Shown: positions 5,824-14,810, numbered from the stretch's first letter. The stretch: 32,597 nucleotides of DNA from a virus (IMGVR_UViG_3300036804_000056:1-32597), one strand, 5' to 3'. The notes: generated by a model not told the origin, from the sequence alone. Translations and numbers: made by a program.

Positions 5824-7532
5824 AAATTCCCAACAACCGTCAGCATCTCGCTGAGTGGTCCAAAGAATTGATAGATGAATGTATGGGATCGGCTTCCGAG
5901 AGGGGCATGATATACACTAAAGCCGCCCAATATTACTATACTGGTACTTCCGACTCGAAGGCCGCGATCTATAACAAGACGAAGGCGTTTATCGACAAGC
6001 TCGCGGGCTTTCTCATGCAACCGACCGACGTCCGGTTCAACGTCGTGTTCGACTCCGGCGAGCCTGAGAGCGTGCTCGCTCGAGCACAGCTTGTCAGCGA
6101 GAAGCTATCGGCCGACTTCAAGCAAACCGACTCCGACGTCTCATTCGCCGAAACGGTGATTTGGTCGCTCGTCAACGGATGCCACCTCCTCAAGACGCTG
6201 CCCGACGGCGACGGCGGATCGTTCAAGGTCGCGCCCGTCCATCCGCAGAATTTCGGCGTCTTGAGCGAGACGACGCTCGCGCTCGACGAACAAGAGGCGT
6301 TTTGCCACGTCTCGTTTCCGACGCTCACGCAAATGCGCACGATGCTCAAGGATCATCCTCGAGCGAAGGAATGGATGGCGCGGATCGAGGAGGCGCGGCC
6401 GACCGAACGTGACGAGATGGAGCCGACCTATTTCCACTCCATGGTGGTCGGCGGATTGCAGCCGCTTGGCCAGGTCGGCGAGCTTCCGAGCGCGGCAGGC
6501 ATCGTCAATGTGTTCCCGACGCCCGTCCCGTGGAAGCCAAACCACAAGTTCAACCCAACTGTTCGTCTATGCGAGGTGTGGATTCAGGACCGCGACCGTG
6601 GCGACTACACGACGTTGCAAGCGGTCTATGGCGCCGACCCGATCATCATTGAGGGTGAGGAGACGCGGCGCAACCTCTCGCGCGTTCCCGGCAAGTCGCC
6701 GTTCACCAAGGTCCAGAGCCAGCAAACGCCCGGCTATTTTTTCGGCCGCTCAATGATCGCCGACGTCCAGATGTTGCAGGATCTTCTCAACAAGCGCCTT
6801 CGCGACATCGCGATCATGTGGGATAGGAACGTCAACGCTCCGCAACTGTTGAGCGGTTTCACCGGCGTCACCGAGGAGAGCTATTTCAAGCTCCTCAACG
6901 AAGGCGGATTCCTCGCCGACCCCAATCCGAACGCGAAAGCGCAAAAGCTCCTCGAGCCACCGCCCGAGAACTACCTCGAGGAGCTTCAATTCCTGTTTCA
7001 GCTATTCGACGAAGCTTCTGGCTTCTCACCCGTCATGAGCGGTCAGGGGGAGCCTGGCGTGCGGGCCGGCGTCCACGCGCAGACGCTTGTGCGCACGTCA
7101 GGCGGCCGGCTTATCGACCAGGCGGCGCGCATTGAACGCCAGCTTGGCGAAGTCGGTTATCTGGCGCTCAAGGTCATGCAAGCGATGGACGCGCTCGTCT
7201 ACACGACAGACACGGGGACTGATTTCCTCCTCTCGCATCTGCCCGGCAATTTCGCCGTCGAGGTTGACTCGCACTCGGCGAGCCCGGCCTTCGCCGAGGA
7301 CAATCGCCAGGTCGCCATCGCGCTCGCTCGCGCCAACGCCATCGACTCGGAAGATTTGATTCACATGCTCCATCCGCCTGGCGCGCAACTCTTGCTCGCC
7401 CGCCTCCGCGAGCGGAAAAAGGCGCAGGCCAAACAGGCGCAACAGGAGGAGCAGAAAGAGCTTATCGAGGGCGTGTTGGGCTTCCCACAAGGCGGCAGGA
7501 AGGGCGCTGGTGGACGGAAGCCCAAACAGTAG
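5814..7532 (+). CDS. Portal (head-tail connector) protein
   Basis: The 572-residue protein should form the dodecameric ring at the capsid vertex through which DNA is packaged and ejected. The start at ATG 5814 gives MALKIPNNRQ and overlaps the upstream gene by 10 bases. Podovirus portal features seen by eye are an early SKAAIYNKTKAFIDKLAGFL segment, a wing region, a middle GYFFGRSMIADVQMLQDLLN stem-like helix and a C-terminal crown rich in Ala, Gln, Lys and Glu. Gene order (terL, portal, scaffold, coat) supports it. It resembles the head-tail connector family of T7-like/P22-like phages. Confidence 0.85.
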   Translation: MALKIPNNRQHLAEWSKELIDECMGSASERGMIYTKAAQYYYTGTSDSKAAIYNKTKAFIDKLAGFLMQPTDVRFNVVFDSGEPESVLARAQLVSEKLSADFKQTDSDVSFAETVIWSLVNGCHLLKTLPDGDGGSFKVAPVHPQNFGVLSETTLALDEQEAFCHVSFPTLTQMRTMLKDHPRAKEWMARIEEARPTERDEMEPTYFHSMVVGGLQPLGQVGELPSAAGIVNVFPTPVPWKPNHKFNPTVRLCEVWIQDRDRGDYTTLQAVYGADPIIIEGEETRRNLSRVPGKSPFTKVQSQQTPGYFFGRSMIADVQMLQDLLNKRLRDIAIMWDRNVNAPQLLSGFTGVTEESYFKLLNEGGFLADPNPNAKAQKLLEPPPENYLEELQFLFQLFDEASGFSPVMSGQGEPGVRAGVHAQTLVRTSGGRLIDQAARIERQLGEVGYLALKVMQAMDALVYTTDTGTDFLLSHLPGNFAVEVDSHSASPAFAEDNRQVAIALARANAIDSEDLIHMLHPPGAQLLLARLRERKKAQAKQAQQEEQKELIEGVLGFPQGGRKGAGGRKPKQ

Positions 7533-7584
7533 CTATTTTCCCGCGCCGTCCGGGTTTCCTCCCCCCGGAGACTCGGGCGCACAG

Positions 7585-7627
7585 GCCGCCCCGTCCTGAT
7601 TTGCCCCCACAGCCGCGACGGGGCGGC
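7585..7627 (+). terminator. Strong hairpin after the portal gene
   Basis: Perfect 11-bp stem GCCGCCCCGTC (7585-7595) / GACGGGGCGGC (7617-7627) with a 21-base loop, in the 113-base gap between portal and the next gene. No T-run follows, so it may be a partial terminator, an RNA-stability element or a processing site that lowers expression across the operon. The remaining gap shows nothing else. Confidence 0.45.
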
Positions 7628-7645
7628 GCTCTTGAGGGGTGTTGA

Positions 7646-8164
7646 ATGGCGAACGGCGACATCACACAAGACGATCCGACGCAGGGCGATTCTGGCGGCG
7701 GAGGCGGCCCGCAAGCGCCGCAACCATCCGCTCCGCAGGGTGGGCCGCCAGGCGGCGGCGGGCCGATGCTCGCCGCCATGGCGCGCAATCAAATGGGGCC
7801 GCAGGTCAGCGCGCCCGGCCCCGGCAACATGGCCGACTCGATGACGCAAATTCAGGCGGCCGTCGGCATGATTCAGCAAGCGGCGATTGGACTGCCGCCC
7901 GGCTCTCCGCTACACCGTGACGCGCTACAAGCAGCGCAACGCCTCTCGCGACACTTGGGGCAAGCGGGGGTAGGGGCGGGCGCGGGCCTGCAAAAGACAA
8001 TGCTCGGCGATATGTTCCGCAGAACCATCCAACAGATGCTCTTGCAACGCATCCAAGCGCAGCGAGGGCAGGCGCAGCCGGGACAAGCCGATGACCAATC
8101 GCCAGCCGGGCAAGGTCCGCCCGGCATGGCCCCGATGCCAAGCACTCCAATGCCTGGCGCTTAA
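7646..8164 (+). CDS. Low-complexity virion-block protein (172 aa)
   Basis: ATG 7646 follows a GAGGGG site. Residues 1-60 are disordered, rich in Gly, Pro, Gln and Asp. Residues about 60-135 are helical (MTQIQAAVGMIQQAAIGL; MLGDMFRRTIQQMLLQRI), and the tail is again Pro/Gly/Gln-rich. This resembles accessory head proteins found after portal genes in small podophages. A role in assembly is inferred only from position. No enzymatic motif is seen. Confidence 0.7.
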   Translation: MANGDITQDDPTQGDSGGGGGPQAPQPSAPQGGPPGGGGPMLAAMARNQMGPQVSAPGPGNMADSMTQIQAAVGMIQQAAIGLPPGSPLHRDALQAAQRLSRHLGQAGVGAGAGLQKTMLGDMFRRTIQQMLLQRIQAQRGQAQPGQADDQSPAGQGPPGMAPMPSTPMPGA

Positions 8165-8182
8165 AACTAGGAGCACAAGCCA

Positions 8183-8758
8183 ATGAATCGTTTGTTAATC
8201 ACTACCGCCATCTTGGTCCTATCCGTCACGCCTGGCGTGGCGGGGACGATCATCACGACGGATTTCTCAGCCAACGGCTCGGGAATTACGAGCACGCCCG
8301 GCGACGATCTCGCCGTGGCGACTGACGTCAGCGTCGCCGGATGGACTGTCTCGTCAATCCCGATCTCGATTGGCGGCTTGGCCCCTGGCGATCCGGTTGA
8401 CGTCACCAATCCGATCTCGACGGCGCTCGGCTCGAGCATCACCGTATCGTGGGACGCGGGCGCGTTCTCTGACACGCTCAAGACGACGGGCGTGAGCTTC
8501 GTCGGCGACACGCTCGACATCGTGGCGAGCGGCGTTCTCACCGGGCCGGGCGTTCCGACAGTCAACGACGGCGTTCTCGATCTTGCCTTCACTCAGGCGG
8601 GCGGCACGGGCGACGCTATCAGCGGCTCCGGGACGTTTGTTGACTCGACGACTGTTCCCGAGCCGTCAACGTGGGCCATGATGCTTACCGGCTTCGCCTT
8701 GTTGGGGAGCGTGGCATGGCGAAGATCGGCGGGCCGCCGGCCGACGCTATCGGCCTAG
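8183..8758 (+). CDS. PEP-CTERM (PEPxxWA type) surface protein
   Basis: A 191-residue exported protein; AGGAG (8168-8172) lies 10 bases upstream. Residues 1-21 are a Sec signal peptide (MNRLLITTAILVLSVTPGVAG). The body (about 22-155) is Gly/Thr/Ser/Asp-rich with alternating hydrophobics, likely all-beta. The C-terminal end has the full sorting signal: PEPSTWAMMLTGF, a hydrophobic segment, then an Arg-rich tail. In bacteria, exosortase cuts and attaches such proteins, often linked to exopolysaccharide. It sits between portal and scaffold genes like a moron. The host would have to supply the exosortase. Confidence 0.85.
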   Translation: MNRLLITTAILVLSVTPGVAGTIITTDFSANGSGITSTPGDDLAVATDVSVAGWTVSSIPISIGGLAPGDPVDVTNPISTALGSSITVSWDAGAFSDTLKTTGVSFVGDTLDIVASGVLTGPGVPTVNDGVLDLAFTQAGGTGDAISGSGTFVDSTTVPEPSTWAMMLTGFALLGSVAWRRSAGRRPTLSA

Positions 8759-8904
8759 TCGTCATGGGGATGTTCTGGCTCATGCCTGTCTTGTTCGGCC
8801 AGCGCATCCCCTTCGGGCTCGACGCCCCCTTGTCGTGGGTTGAGTGGGCGCTTGGAACGTGTGGCATCGTGGGCGGCATCGTCATGGCCGCTCACGATGA
8901 ATAA
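8716..8904 (+). CDS. Small membrane protein with two membrane segments (62 aa)
   Basis: ATG 8716 lies inside the end of the PEP-CTERM gene (43-base overlap). The product has two hydrophobic segments, about 12-26 (IGLVVMGMFWLMPVLF) and 39-55 (ALGTCGIVGGIVMAA), with short polar ends. It could be a holin-like or superinfection-exclusion protein; no family is recognised. The overlap with the PEP-CTERM gene suggests they are co-translated. Confidence 0.65.
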   Translation: MAKIGGPPADAIGLVVMGMFWLMPVLFGQRIPFGLDAPLSWVEWALGTCGIVGGIVMAAHDE

Positions 8905-8916
8905 TGGAGGAACATC

Positions 8917-9102
8917 ATGGCGCAGAACCGAAGTTACGATCCCCCGATCACGACGCCTCCCGAGACGCCGCCCCGGACCATCTTGCAAGTCGATACGCAA
9001 TCCGAGGTGAGCGAGTGGGGCGCGATCCCCAAGGTTGTGCCGAAACCCGAGGGGGGAGTCCCCGTACAGCCGAGCATCGTCGGTAAAAACAACAACAACT
9101 GA
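8917..9102 (+). CDS. Small proline-rich protein (61 aa)
   Basis: ATG 8917 is 6 bases after GGAGG (8906-8910). The product is polar, with Pro/Thr-rich first 25 residues, a short ordered part (ILQVDTQSEVSEWGAIPKVV) and an NNNN end. It lies between the small membrane protein and scaffold. Possibly a minor head protein. No family recognised. Confidence 0.65.
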   Translation: MAQNRSYDPPITTPPETPPRTILQVDTQSEVSEWGAIPKVVPKPEGGVPVQPSIVGKNNNN

Positions 9103-9110
9103 GGTTCGCA

Positions 9111-9650
9111 ATGCCGCGTGAAATCTCAGATGAGGAATATGCCTTTTTGCAAAACAAAAGGCAGACCGCCGACTTCGTTGAATCGATCTACAACGATCCG
9201 AAGCTCAACAAGGAAGCCAAGCGGCTTATCAAGGCCAAGTACCCGAACCTTTCGATCCCCGATTATGACATCGAGGAGAAGGTCGAGGCGCGGCTCACGA
9301 AGGCCGAGCAAGACAAGCAAAAGGCCGAGAACGAAGCTCGCCAGCGCGCCGAGGATGAAGCCTGGCGCTCGACGCGAACCAAGGTGCAAGCCGACTACGG
9401 CTTCACTGACGACGCCATGGGTGAACTCGAAAAGTTCATGCAAGAGAAAAACATCGGCGATTACGAGGTTGCCGCGAGCTACCGGGCGTCAAAGAACCCG
9501 AAATCGAGCGACCCTACTGACACTTCCCGTTGGCAACACGACAAGCAGCCAGACTTTGCCAAGATAGCAGCAGACCCGGAAGCGTGGGGACGGCAGGAAA
9601 TCTTGACCGCGATTCACCGCGATCAGGAGGCAGCTAGAGGACGCTACTAA
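9111..9650 (+). CDS. Scaffolding protein
   Basis: A 179-residue highly charged protein directly upstream of the coat gene, overlapping it by one base. Residues 55-95 form a coiled coil (AEQDKQKAENEARQRAEDEA), with acidic helical ends and a C-terminal stretch with basic residues (IHRDQEAARGRY). Scaffolding proteins help coat subunits assemble into procapsids and then leave. Size, charge and gene order fit; sequence in this family is poorly conserved. Confidence 0.75.
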   Translation: MPREISDEEYAFLQNKRQTADFVESIYNDPKLNKEAKRLIKAKYPNLSIPDYDIEEKVEARLTKAEQDKQKAENEARQRAEDEAWRSTRTKVQADYGFTDDAMGELEKFMQEKNIGDYEVAASYRASKNPKSSDPTDTSRWQHDKQPDFAKIAADPEAWGRQEILTAIHRDQEAARGRY

Positions 9651-10657
9651 TGCCTATCCTTGGCGCGGGCATCATCCCGAGCGGCCCAATCGGGCTCGAG
9701 CTTCAAGCAACCGTTCGGCGCGTGTTCGCGCAGATGGTCGTTCTCCTCATTTACAAACAGAATCCGCTCCTCGCATTGCTCTTGCGCAATGCGATCCGAG
9801 CGAGCGGCGGCGTCTCGCCGTACACTCAACCCGTGCAAACCGGGCAGTATGTCGAGTCGTCATGGATTGGCCCGGCCGGCCAATTCGACCTGCCGCAAGA
9901 CGTGGCCGCGACCGTCAACGCCGAGTTCAACATGTGCTGTCTGGCGACGCCTGTCTCGAGCTTAGGGCTCGAACAGCTTGTGACGCAGGACGCCATCGCG
10001 GTCGCCTCGAGGTTGATGCTCAAGCTCAACGATCTCAAGAACTCGGCGTTGCAAGCTCTCTCGACAGGCTTGTTCGGCCCGGCCGTCACCAACGTTTTGC
10101 AGATGTACTCGTTGACCGACGCCTACGGGGCGACCGGGACTTACGGCGGGCTCGACCGCGCGACCTATCCCGATTGGGCGGGGCTTGCGGTCGCCGGCGC
10201 TGGCGACGTGCTCACCCGCTCGGCGTTCATCCCCAACATGCTCGCGGCGGTGAAAAACTCAGGCGGCGAGGCGCTCGATTTCGTCGTCATGAGCGTCGAG
10301 GATTGGACTACCCTCCTGACCGATTTCATGAGCGTGGAGCGTTACAACAATGATCCTTCTTCGCGGTGGGGAAAGGACGATCCCGTTAATAGTGGTTTTC
10401 GCGGTTTGCTGCTTGGCGATACTCCACTATTTTTCGACCTGAATTGCCCGCAAGGAACGGCCTACGGCTTCAATTCCAAGTACATCACGCTCGTCATCCA
10501 TGAGGATGCGAACTTCGCATGGACCGGCTGGTACTCGACGATCCCGCAAGGGCAGATCGCCAGCGTCGGGTTGAGCCTCACCGCGCTCAATCTCGTATGC
10601 TCGAAACCGTCCACGGGCGTCATCATCAACGGCATCACCGGAGGCGCTGATATCTGA
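9650..10657 (+). CDS. Major capsid (coat) protein
   Basis: A 335-residue protein right after the scaffold gene, starting at ATG 9650 within the scaffold stop. It has the feel of an HK97-fold coat protein: a long N-terminal helix region, a spine helix around residues 115-150 (LVTQDAIAVASRLMLKLNDL), a central domain with VVMSVEDWTTLL near 205 and a late segment GLLLGDTPLFFDLN and GIINGITGG-like end. No maturation protease gene or cleavage site is apparent, so the N-terminal part may be kept. Identification depends mostly on gene order and length. Confidence 0.8.
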   Translation: MPILGAGIIPSGPIGLELQATVRRVFAQMVVLLIYKQNPLLALLLRNAIRASGGVSPYTQPVQTGQYVESSWIGPAGQFDLPQDVAATVNAEFNMCCLATPVSSLGLEQLVTQDAIAVASRLMLKLNDLKNSALQALSTGLFGPAVTNVLQMYSLTDAYGATGTYGGLDRATYPDWAGLAVAGAGDVLTRSAFIPNMLAAVKNSGGEALDFVVMSVEDWTTLLTDFMSVERYNNDPSSRWGKDDPVNSGFRGLLLGDTPLFFDLNCPQGTAYGFNSKYITLVIHEDANFAWTGWYSTIPQGQIASVGLSLTALNLVCSKPSTGVIINGITGGADI

Positions 10658-11370
10658 TGCTTCCGGTTAGCGCATGGCCGCCCGGCCCGCCCGGCGACGC
10701 ATTGTCGCCGTTCGGTCTGCCGCGCACCGTCAACCTGGCGCGCCATCCGCACGGCTATGTGCTGCCCAAGGGCGCTTGGGTTGTGCAAACCGGATCGAAC
10801 CGGGTCATCATGTTCCGGCCGCCCGTCGAGCCCCACAACCCCTGCCGACCGCCGGGAACCGGCTATCTCCCCGGCCAACTCCCCAACGCCGCGCCGCTCC
10901 CGCCGCCGCCTTGGCCGCCGGCGCTCCCGCCGCCGGCGAAGGTCTACCGCGTAAAAGCGCAAATCCGCCGAAACGGTCCGCCCGAGGTGCAACTCAAGGC
11001 GCGCAATCGTGGGCCGATGACGATTGACCCGAATGCGCAGTCCATCGCCAAGACGGCGAAATGGATGGACGTCCAGTGCGCGCCCGCGCCCTGCCCGCCG
11101 CCGCTCCCGCCTGTCCCCATGCGCTTCATGCGCCATGACGATTATCTCGAGGCGTGGCGCGCCTGGCAACGCGAGACGGGGCGCACAGACCCGCCGATTC
11201 GGCCGCTCCCCGGCCGTCGGCCGCCGAATTGGTTTGGGTGGGCGTTCCGAGGCGCGCCAGGAACGGTTTTGGTCGATATGAGTTCGGGCGGGACGGTGCT
11301 CGCCGACGGCCAGAACGTCGTCATCGCCGGCGCGGGCTTCGCCAACATTACGCAGGCGTACAGTGTCTAA
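10657..11370 (+). CDS. Proline-rich virion-block protein (237 aa)
   Basis: ATG 10657 overlaps the coat stop by one base. The product is rich in Pro (runs such as PLPPPPWPPALPPPAK around 80-95) with basic segments (VYRVKAQIRRNG) and an aromatic region NWFGWAFRGAPG. The end (TVLADGQNVVIAGAGFANI) looks like a small beta domain. It may be a decoration or head-completion protein. No family recognised. Confidence 0.7.
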   Translation: MLPVSAWPPGPPGDALSPFGLPRTVNLARHPHGYVLPKGAWVVQTGSNRVIMFRPPVEPHNPCRPPGTGYLPGQLPNAAPLPPPPWPPALPPPAKVYRVKAQIRRNGPPEVQLKARNRGPMTIDPNAQSIAKTAKWMDVQCAPAPCPPPLPPVPMRFMRHDDYLEAWRAWQRETGRTDPPIRPLPGRRPPNWFGWAFRGAPGTVLVDMSSGGTVLADGQNVVIAGAGFANITQAYSV

Positions 11371-11890
11371 CGGCGATCCTCCGATCACTCCGGCCCCCTC
11401 GCCGCCGAGCGCGCCGGGCATTGCGCAACCCGTCATCGAGTCGGGCGACTCGCTCCCGCCTTCGTTCCCGCTCGGCGAAGCTGGAACATGGATGCCTCCG
11501 CCGCAGGTCGGCATGGGCGAAAACGAGCTTTTCCCGACGCCGGTTGTCCCGCCAGGAACCGGAATCGACGCGCCCGAGCAACCGCAGTTTGGCAGCGGCG
11601 ACGCCGCGACGCCGACGGCGGCCGATTTCTTTCCCGCCTTCACGGCGGCCGGGCCGTTTCAACCTATCGTCTTGACCGCGCTTATGCAGATCGGGCTTGG
11701 GCCGCCGCCAACGACGCCAGGAACGCAACCCGTCACCGTCTCGAGCGCGCCCTCCATCCCGCAACTGCCGTGGACGCCGGCGTCGGGCGTCGTGGAGCCC
11801 GCCGCAGCGCCGGCGAGCGCCGACGTTCCGCATCCGCATCCGAAGCCGAAGCCCGCCCACAAGCGGAAGCACAAGGCGCACCATGCCTAA
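11363..11890 (+). CDS. Proline-rich protein with basic tail (175 aa)
   Basis: GTG 11363 lies inside the previous gene (8-base overlap). The sequence is mostly disordered, rich in Pro, Ala, Ser and Gly, with one short hydrophobic stretch (FQPIVLTALMQIGLG, about 100-114). It ends in a Lys/His tail (PKPAHKRKHKAHH), which could bind DNA or the capsid interior. It resembles the preceding protein in composition only. Unknown function. Confidence 0.7.
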   Translation: MSNGDPPITPAPSPPSAPGIAQPVIESGDSLPPSFPLGEAGTWMPPPQVGMGENELFPTPVVPPGTGIDAPEQPQFGSGDAATPTAADFFPAFTAAGPFQPIVLTALMQIGLGPPPTTPGTQPVTVSSAPSIPQLPWTPASGVVEPAAAPASADVPHPHPKPKPAHKRKHKAHHA

Positions 11891-12197
11891 TCTCGAGGAC
11901 CAACCTCCGCTCAACACCTCGATCATCGGCGTGCGGCCGGATGGAACCGTGTGGGCCTATCAGCCGAACGCCCCCGACGGGAGCGGCATGGTCGAGCTTT
12001 CCGCAGCCACGACGCCGCCGCCGCCCGTGCTCACGCTCGGCGCGGGCTCGGCGATCACAAGCGGCGAGATCTTTCTGACGCCCGGCTGGAATCTGTTTCT
12101 CGACACGGCGACGCACACGCCGCTCTTGTTCGACGCCGACGGAACCACCACGACTGCGCCCGACGATGGCGAGGTTTATCCGATCAGCGTAACGTGA
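11883..12197 (+). CDS. Small beta-rich virion-block protein (104 aa)
   Basis: ATG 11883 overlaps the previous stop by 8 bases. The product reads as a compact beta protein: IIGVRPDGTVWAYQPN, then VLTLGAGSAITSGEIFLTPG and NLFLDTATHTPLLFDADG. It lies just before the head-tail adaptor. It might be a decoration or connector protein. No family recognised. Confidence 0.65.
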   Translation: MPNLEDQPPLNTSIIGVRPDGTVWAYQPNAPDGSGMVELSAATTPPPPVLTLGAGSAITSGEIFLTPGWNLFLDTATHTPLLFDADGTTTTAPDDGEVYPISVT

Positions 12198-12201
12198 TGA
12201 C

Positions 12202-12936
12202 ATGCTCGCGGGCTACATCACTGAGACGCAGGACTTGCTCAACGACACGCAAGCCCAATTCCATTCGATTCCGACCGTCACCCGCGCCATCAACAAGTCC
12301 CGCCGCCGCGTCGCCGCCGCGAGCGGGTGTCTGCGCATCATCCCGCCTGGAGTCCAGACCGTCCCCGGCCGCGAGGTTTATCCGTTCTCCATGTGGAACG
12401 CGCTCGCTCAACAACTCGTGCCGCAAGCCCAATCGATCCTCGCCTGCCGGTCGCTCGCCGTGTCGCTCGGCGGCAAGTGGGCGCAGAACGGAAACGGAGA
12501 TTGGGAGATCACGGGCGGGTCTTGGAAGCCGGTATGGAAGCGGCTTGTTTGGACCGACTTTCAAGCTCGGCTGCGGATTTACAATCAAACGTTCATCGGC
12601 TCGATTTCCTATCCCGGCTGGTGGGCGCAGTACGGCGAAGGCCCGGCTGGCTCAATCTATTTGGGGCCGATCCCCACAAGCGCCTGGCCGATGGAGGTTG
12701 ATCTAACCCTCATTCCGAAGCCGCTCCTGACCGACGGCGACCCGGAGCCGATTCCCTACCCTTGGACCGACGCCGTGAGCTATTGGGCCGCCGTGCTCCT
12801 CCTCTTGCAACAGCAACGCGCGCAGGACGCGCAGGCGATGGCGCAGCTTTTCAACAGCGACATGCCCATGTGCGCCGCCGTCGTATGTCCGCAGATGATT
12901 CAGAATCCCTATGGCGCAACGCTTCGATCCGCTTGA
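12202..12936 (+). CDS. Head-tail adaptor-like protein (244 aa)
   Basis: The N-terminal end (YITETQDLLNDTQAQFHSIPTVTRAINKSRRRVA) fits the first helices of podovirus adaptor proteins (P22 gp4/SU10-adaptor type) that bind below the portal. The middle is rich in Trp and Tyr, with beta segments. The C-terminal end contains a helix (VSYWAAVLLLLQQQRAQDAQ) also common in this group. The position between coat and nozzle-like genes agrees. Sequence similarity was judged by eye only. Confidence 0.6.
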   Translation: MLAGYITETQDLLNDTQAQFHSIPTVTRAINKSRRRVAAASGCLRIIPPGVQTVPGREVYPFSMWNALAQQLVPQAQSILACRSLAVSLGGKWAQNGNGDWEITGGSWKPVWKRLVWTDFQARLRIYNQTFIGSISYPGWWAQYGEGPAGSIYLGPIPTSAWPMEVDLTLIPKPLLTDGDPEPIPYPWTDAVSYWAAVLLLLQQQRAQDAQAMAQLFNSDMPMCAAVVCPQMIQNPYGATLRSA

Positions 12937-13132
12937 GGCGTGGAAAAGCCTCGACCCCGCCCTCAGAATTGAACTTGTCGCGGAGATCGCGGACGCTCGC
13001 CGATGGCGCTACGGCGACAATGAACCGCTGTGGTTACAGCCGATCTTTCTCCCGGCTTTGGAGTTGGCGCTATGGCGATCCAATCAGACAACCCGCCAGA
13101 ACCGATTACGCTCGAGGAGTGGAAGGGCCTAA
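12911..13132 (+). CDS. Small protein between adaptor and nozzle genes (73 aa)
   Basis: ATG 12911 lies within the end of the adaptor gene, and the gene ends inside the next one, so three frames overlap in sequence. The product has a helical, Trp-rich body (RWRYGDNEPLWLQPIFLPAL) and a basic tail. It could be a small connector component. No domain recognised. The tail after residue 55 is read in an alternative frame of the next gene and may be incidental. Confidence 0.55.
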   Translation: MAQRFDPLEAWKSLDPALRIELVAEIADARRWRYGDNEPLWLQPIFLPALELALWRSNQTTRQNRLRSRSGRA

Positions 13133-14706
13133 ATCAGCAATCGAAACGTGGCTCAATTGACGATCAAGAAGAATGGTGGAATGAAAATTTTTTCGCCGTT
13201 GGCAAAGGGAACCTTCGGACAGTGTGGGGGCCAAGCGAGCCCATCTACACCGCCCCGGCCGGTACGCAAATACTTCGCATCTTTTTTGGTTTTTATGGGA
13301 ATCAGACTCCTCAGTATGGCTCTCCTCCTCCTGGCGCTATGGGCTGGATGTTCCTCACTGACGGGACGATAGAGGAGGTTGATCTCAACACTCAGCAAGT
13401 CACCGGCCTTCGCGCGCAAGGCGGGATTTGGTTCGGCCCGGCCGGCACGACGAATCAATATTGGGCCGATGCCGTCGTGTGGCGGCCGCAATTTTACGGT
13501 GCTAGCATGGGCCAAGTCGGCGGCGTCTTGTTCGGCTCGCCGGCGGGCATGTACGCATGGGACGGCTCGACCCTCAGCAAGCCCGGCGACCCGGCGCCCG
13601 ATTGGTTGACCGATCTCGCCGAGACAGATCCCGAGGCTCCAATCCCGCCGATGCCCGTTGACTTGCCTGGCATTTACGCGATGGAGGTTTTCGAGAACCG
13701 GCTCTTTGTCGTCGGCAAAGACGTGATGTCGTTTTCAGCGCCATCGAACGGGGCGGACTTCTCGACCGTCAACGGCGGCGGCTCGCTCGGCTATTTCGGC
13801 GACAAGCTCACGTACAGCTACATGGATCTCGCCGCGTCCGCCGGCTACCTCTATGTGTTCGGCGACTCCTCGACCGATCTCATTTCCAACATCCAGTTGA
13901 CCGGGCAGGGGACGGTCGAAGCGCCGTACACGACGAATTTCAACTACGCCAACATCGATCCGCAAGTCGGCGTGCGCTTCCCACGCCCGGTCGGCCGCTA
14001 CGGGCGCTACTTCGTCATGGCGAACGGCGCGGGAATTTTCCTCATGCAAGGCGGCGACGCGCAGCCGGTCGGCGACAAGATCAGCGCGTTGTGGAACACG
14101 CTCGACTCCTCGATCTATATGCCGACGTTCGCCGAGGCGACGATGTTCGGTTTCAGAGTGATCCTTTGTAATGGACGGTTCACTGACCCGTTCGGCAAGA
14201 CGCGCAATTTGATCCTCATGTGGCATCCGACGCGCGGGCATGAATTTTGGAGCGTCGCGAGCCAAGGACTCGAACTGACCAACATCGGCACTTACGAGCA
14301 AAACTCGATTCTCACGCCCTACGGGACGGACGGGACGCATCTTTACCAATTGTTCGCGCAGCCTGACCCGACGCTCGTCAAGCGGCTCTCGACCAAGACG
14401 CTGCGCGGCGAGGGAATCGCGCAGTTGACGATCAAGAATTGGAAGCGCGCCTATGCGGAGATCATGGACAACGACGGGCGCGGCGTTGACGTCACCGGGA
14501 CGTTCACGACGCAGGACGGCGGCGTTCCCGCCGGCGTCGAGGACGTCGCCTTTCAAGTCACGCGCGGCGCGCAACACGCGCTCGCCGCCTGGCCGTTGCA
14601 CGGCGCGGGCATCGCGGGCGCGTTTGACATCCAATCGACGTCGCCAGATTTCACTTTGCAGCGGCTACATGTGACTTACGAGGAGCGCACCTTGTTCGGC
14701 GCGTGA
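13072..14706 (+). CDS. Tail nozzle/stabilisation-like protein (P22 gp10 type)
   Basis: A 544-residue protein starting at ATG 13072 (MAIQSDNPPEPITLEEW). It shows repeated short blades such as GMYAWDGSTLSKPG, YLYVFGDSSTDLISN and GIFLMQGGDAQPVGDK, as in beta-propeller nozzle proteins. This is the pattern of P22 gp10-like tail stabilisation proteins that plug the portal-adaptor channel. The length and location after the adaptor fit. It is the last conventional tail gene before the arginine-rich cassette; no tail fibre or spike is apparent downstream. Confidence 0.7.
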   Translation: MAIQSDNPPEPITLEEWKGLNQQSKRGSIDDQEEWWNENFFAVGKGNLRTVWGPSEPIYTAPAGTQILRIFFGFYGNQTPQYGSPPPGAMGWMFLTDGTIEEVDLNTQQVTGLRAQGGIWFGPAGTTNQYWADAVVWRPQFYGASMGQVGGVLFGSPAGMYAWDGSTLSKPGDPAPDWLTDLAETDPEAPIPPMPVDLPGIYAMEVFENRLFVVGKDVMSFSAPSNGADFSTVNGGGSLGYFGDKLTYSYMDLAASAGYLYVFGDSSTDLISNIQLTGQGTVEAPYTTNFNYANIDPQVGVRFPRPVGRYGRYFVMANGAGIFLMQGGDAQPVGDKISALWNTLDSSIYMPTFAEATMFGFRVILCNGRFTDPFGKTRNLILMWHPTRGHEFWSVASQGLELTNIGTYEQNSILTPYGTDGTHLYQLFAQPDPTLVKRLSTKTLRGEGIAQLTIKNWKRAYAEIMDNDGRGVDVTGTFTTQDGGVPAGVEDVAFQVTRGAQHALAAWPLHGAGIAGAFDIQSTSPDFTLQRLHVTYEERTLFGA

Positions 14707-14810
14707 TTAAGTGCAATCCTTGAGGAAGCGGCGACGGAGAGAGCCGCAGAAAGTGGAAGGTGACGCCACGTCGCGACGTCCGCCGCGTGGCCAACGAAAC
14801 GGAGATCATC

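Noticed and set aside
10462-11643. Long open frame of 393 codons on the minus strand
   Set aside because: Shadow of rightward genes in G+C-rich DNA: Arg-rich composition, no ribosome binding site, no family pattern.
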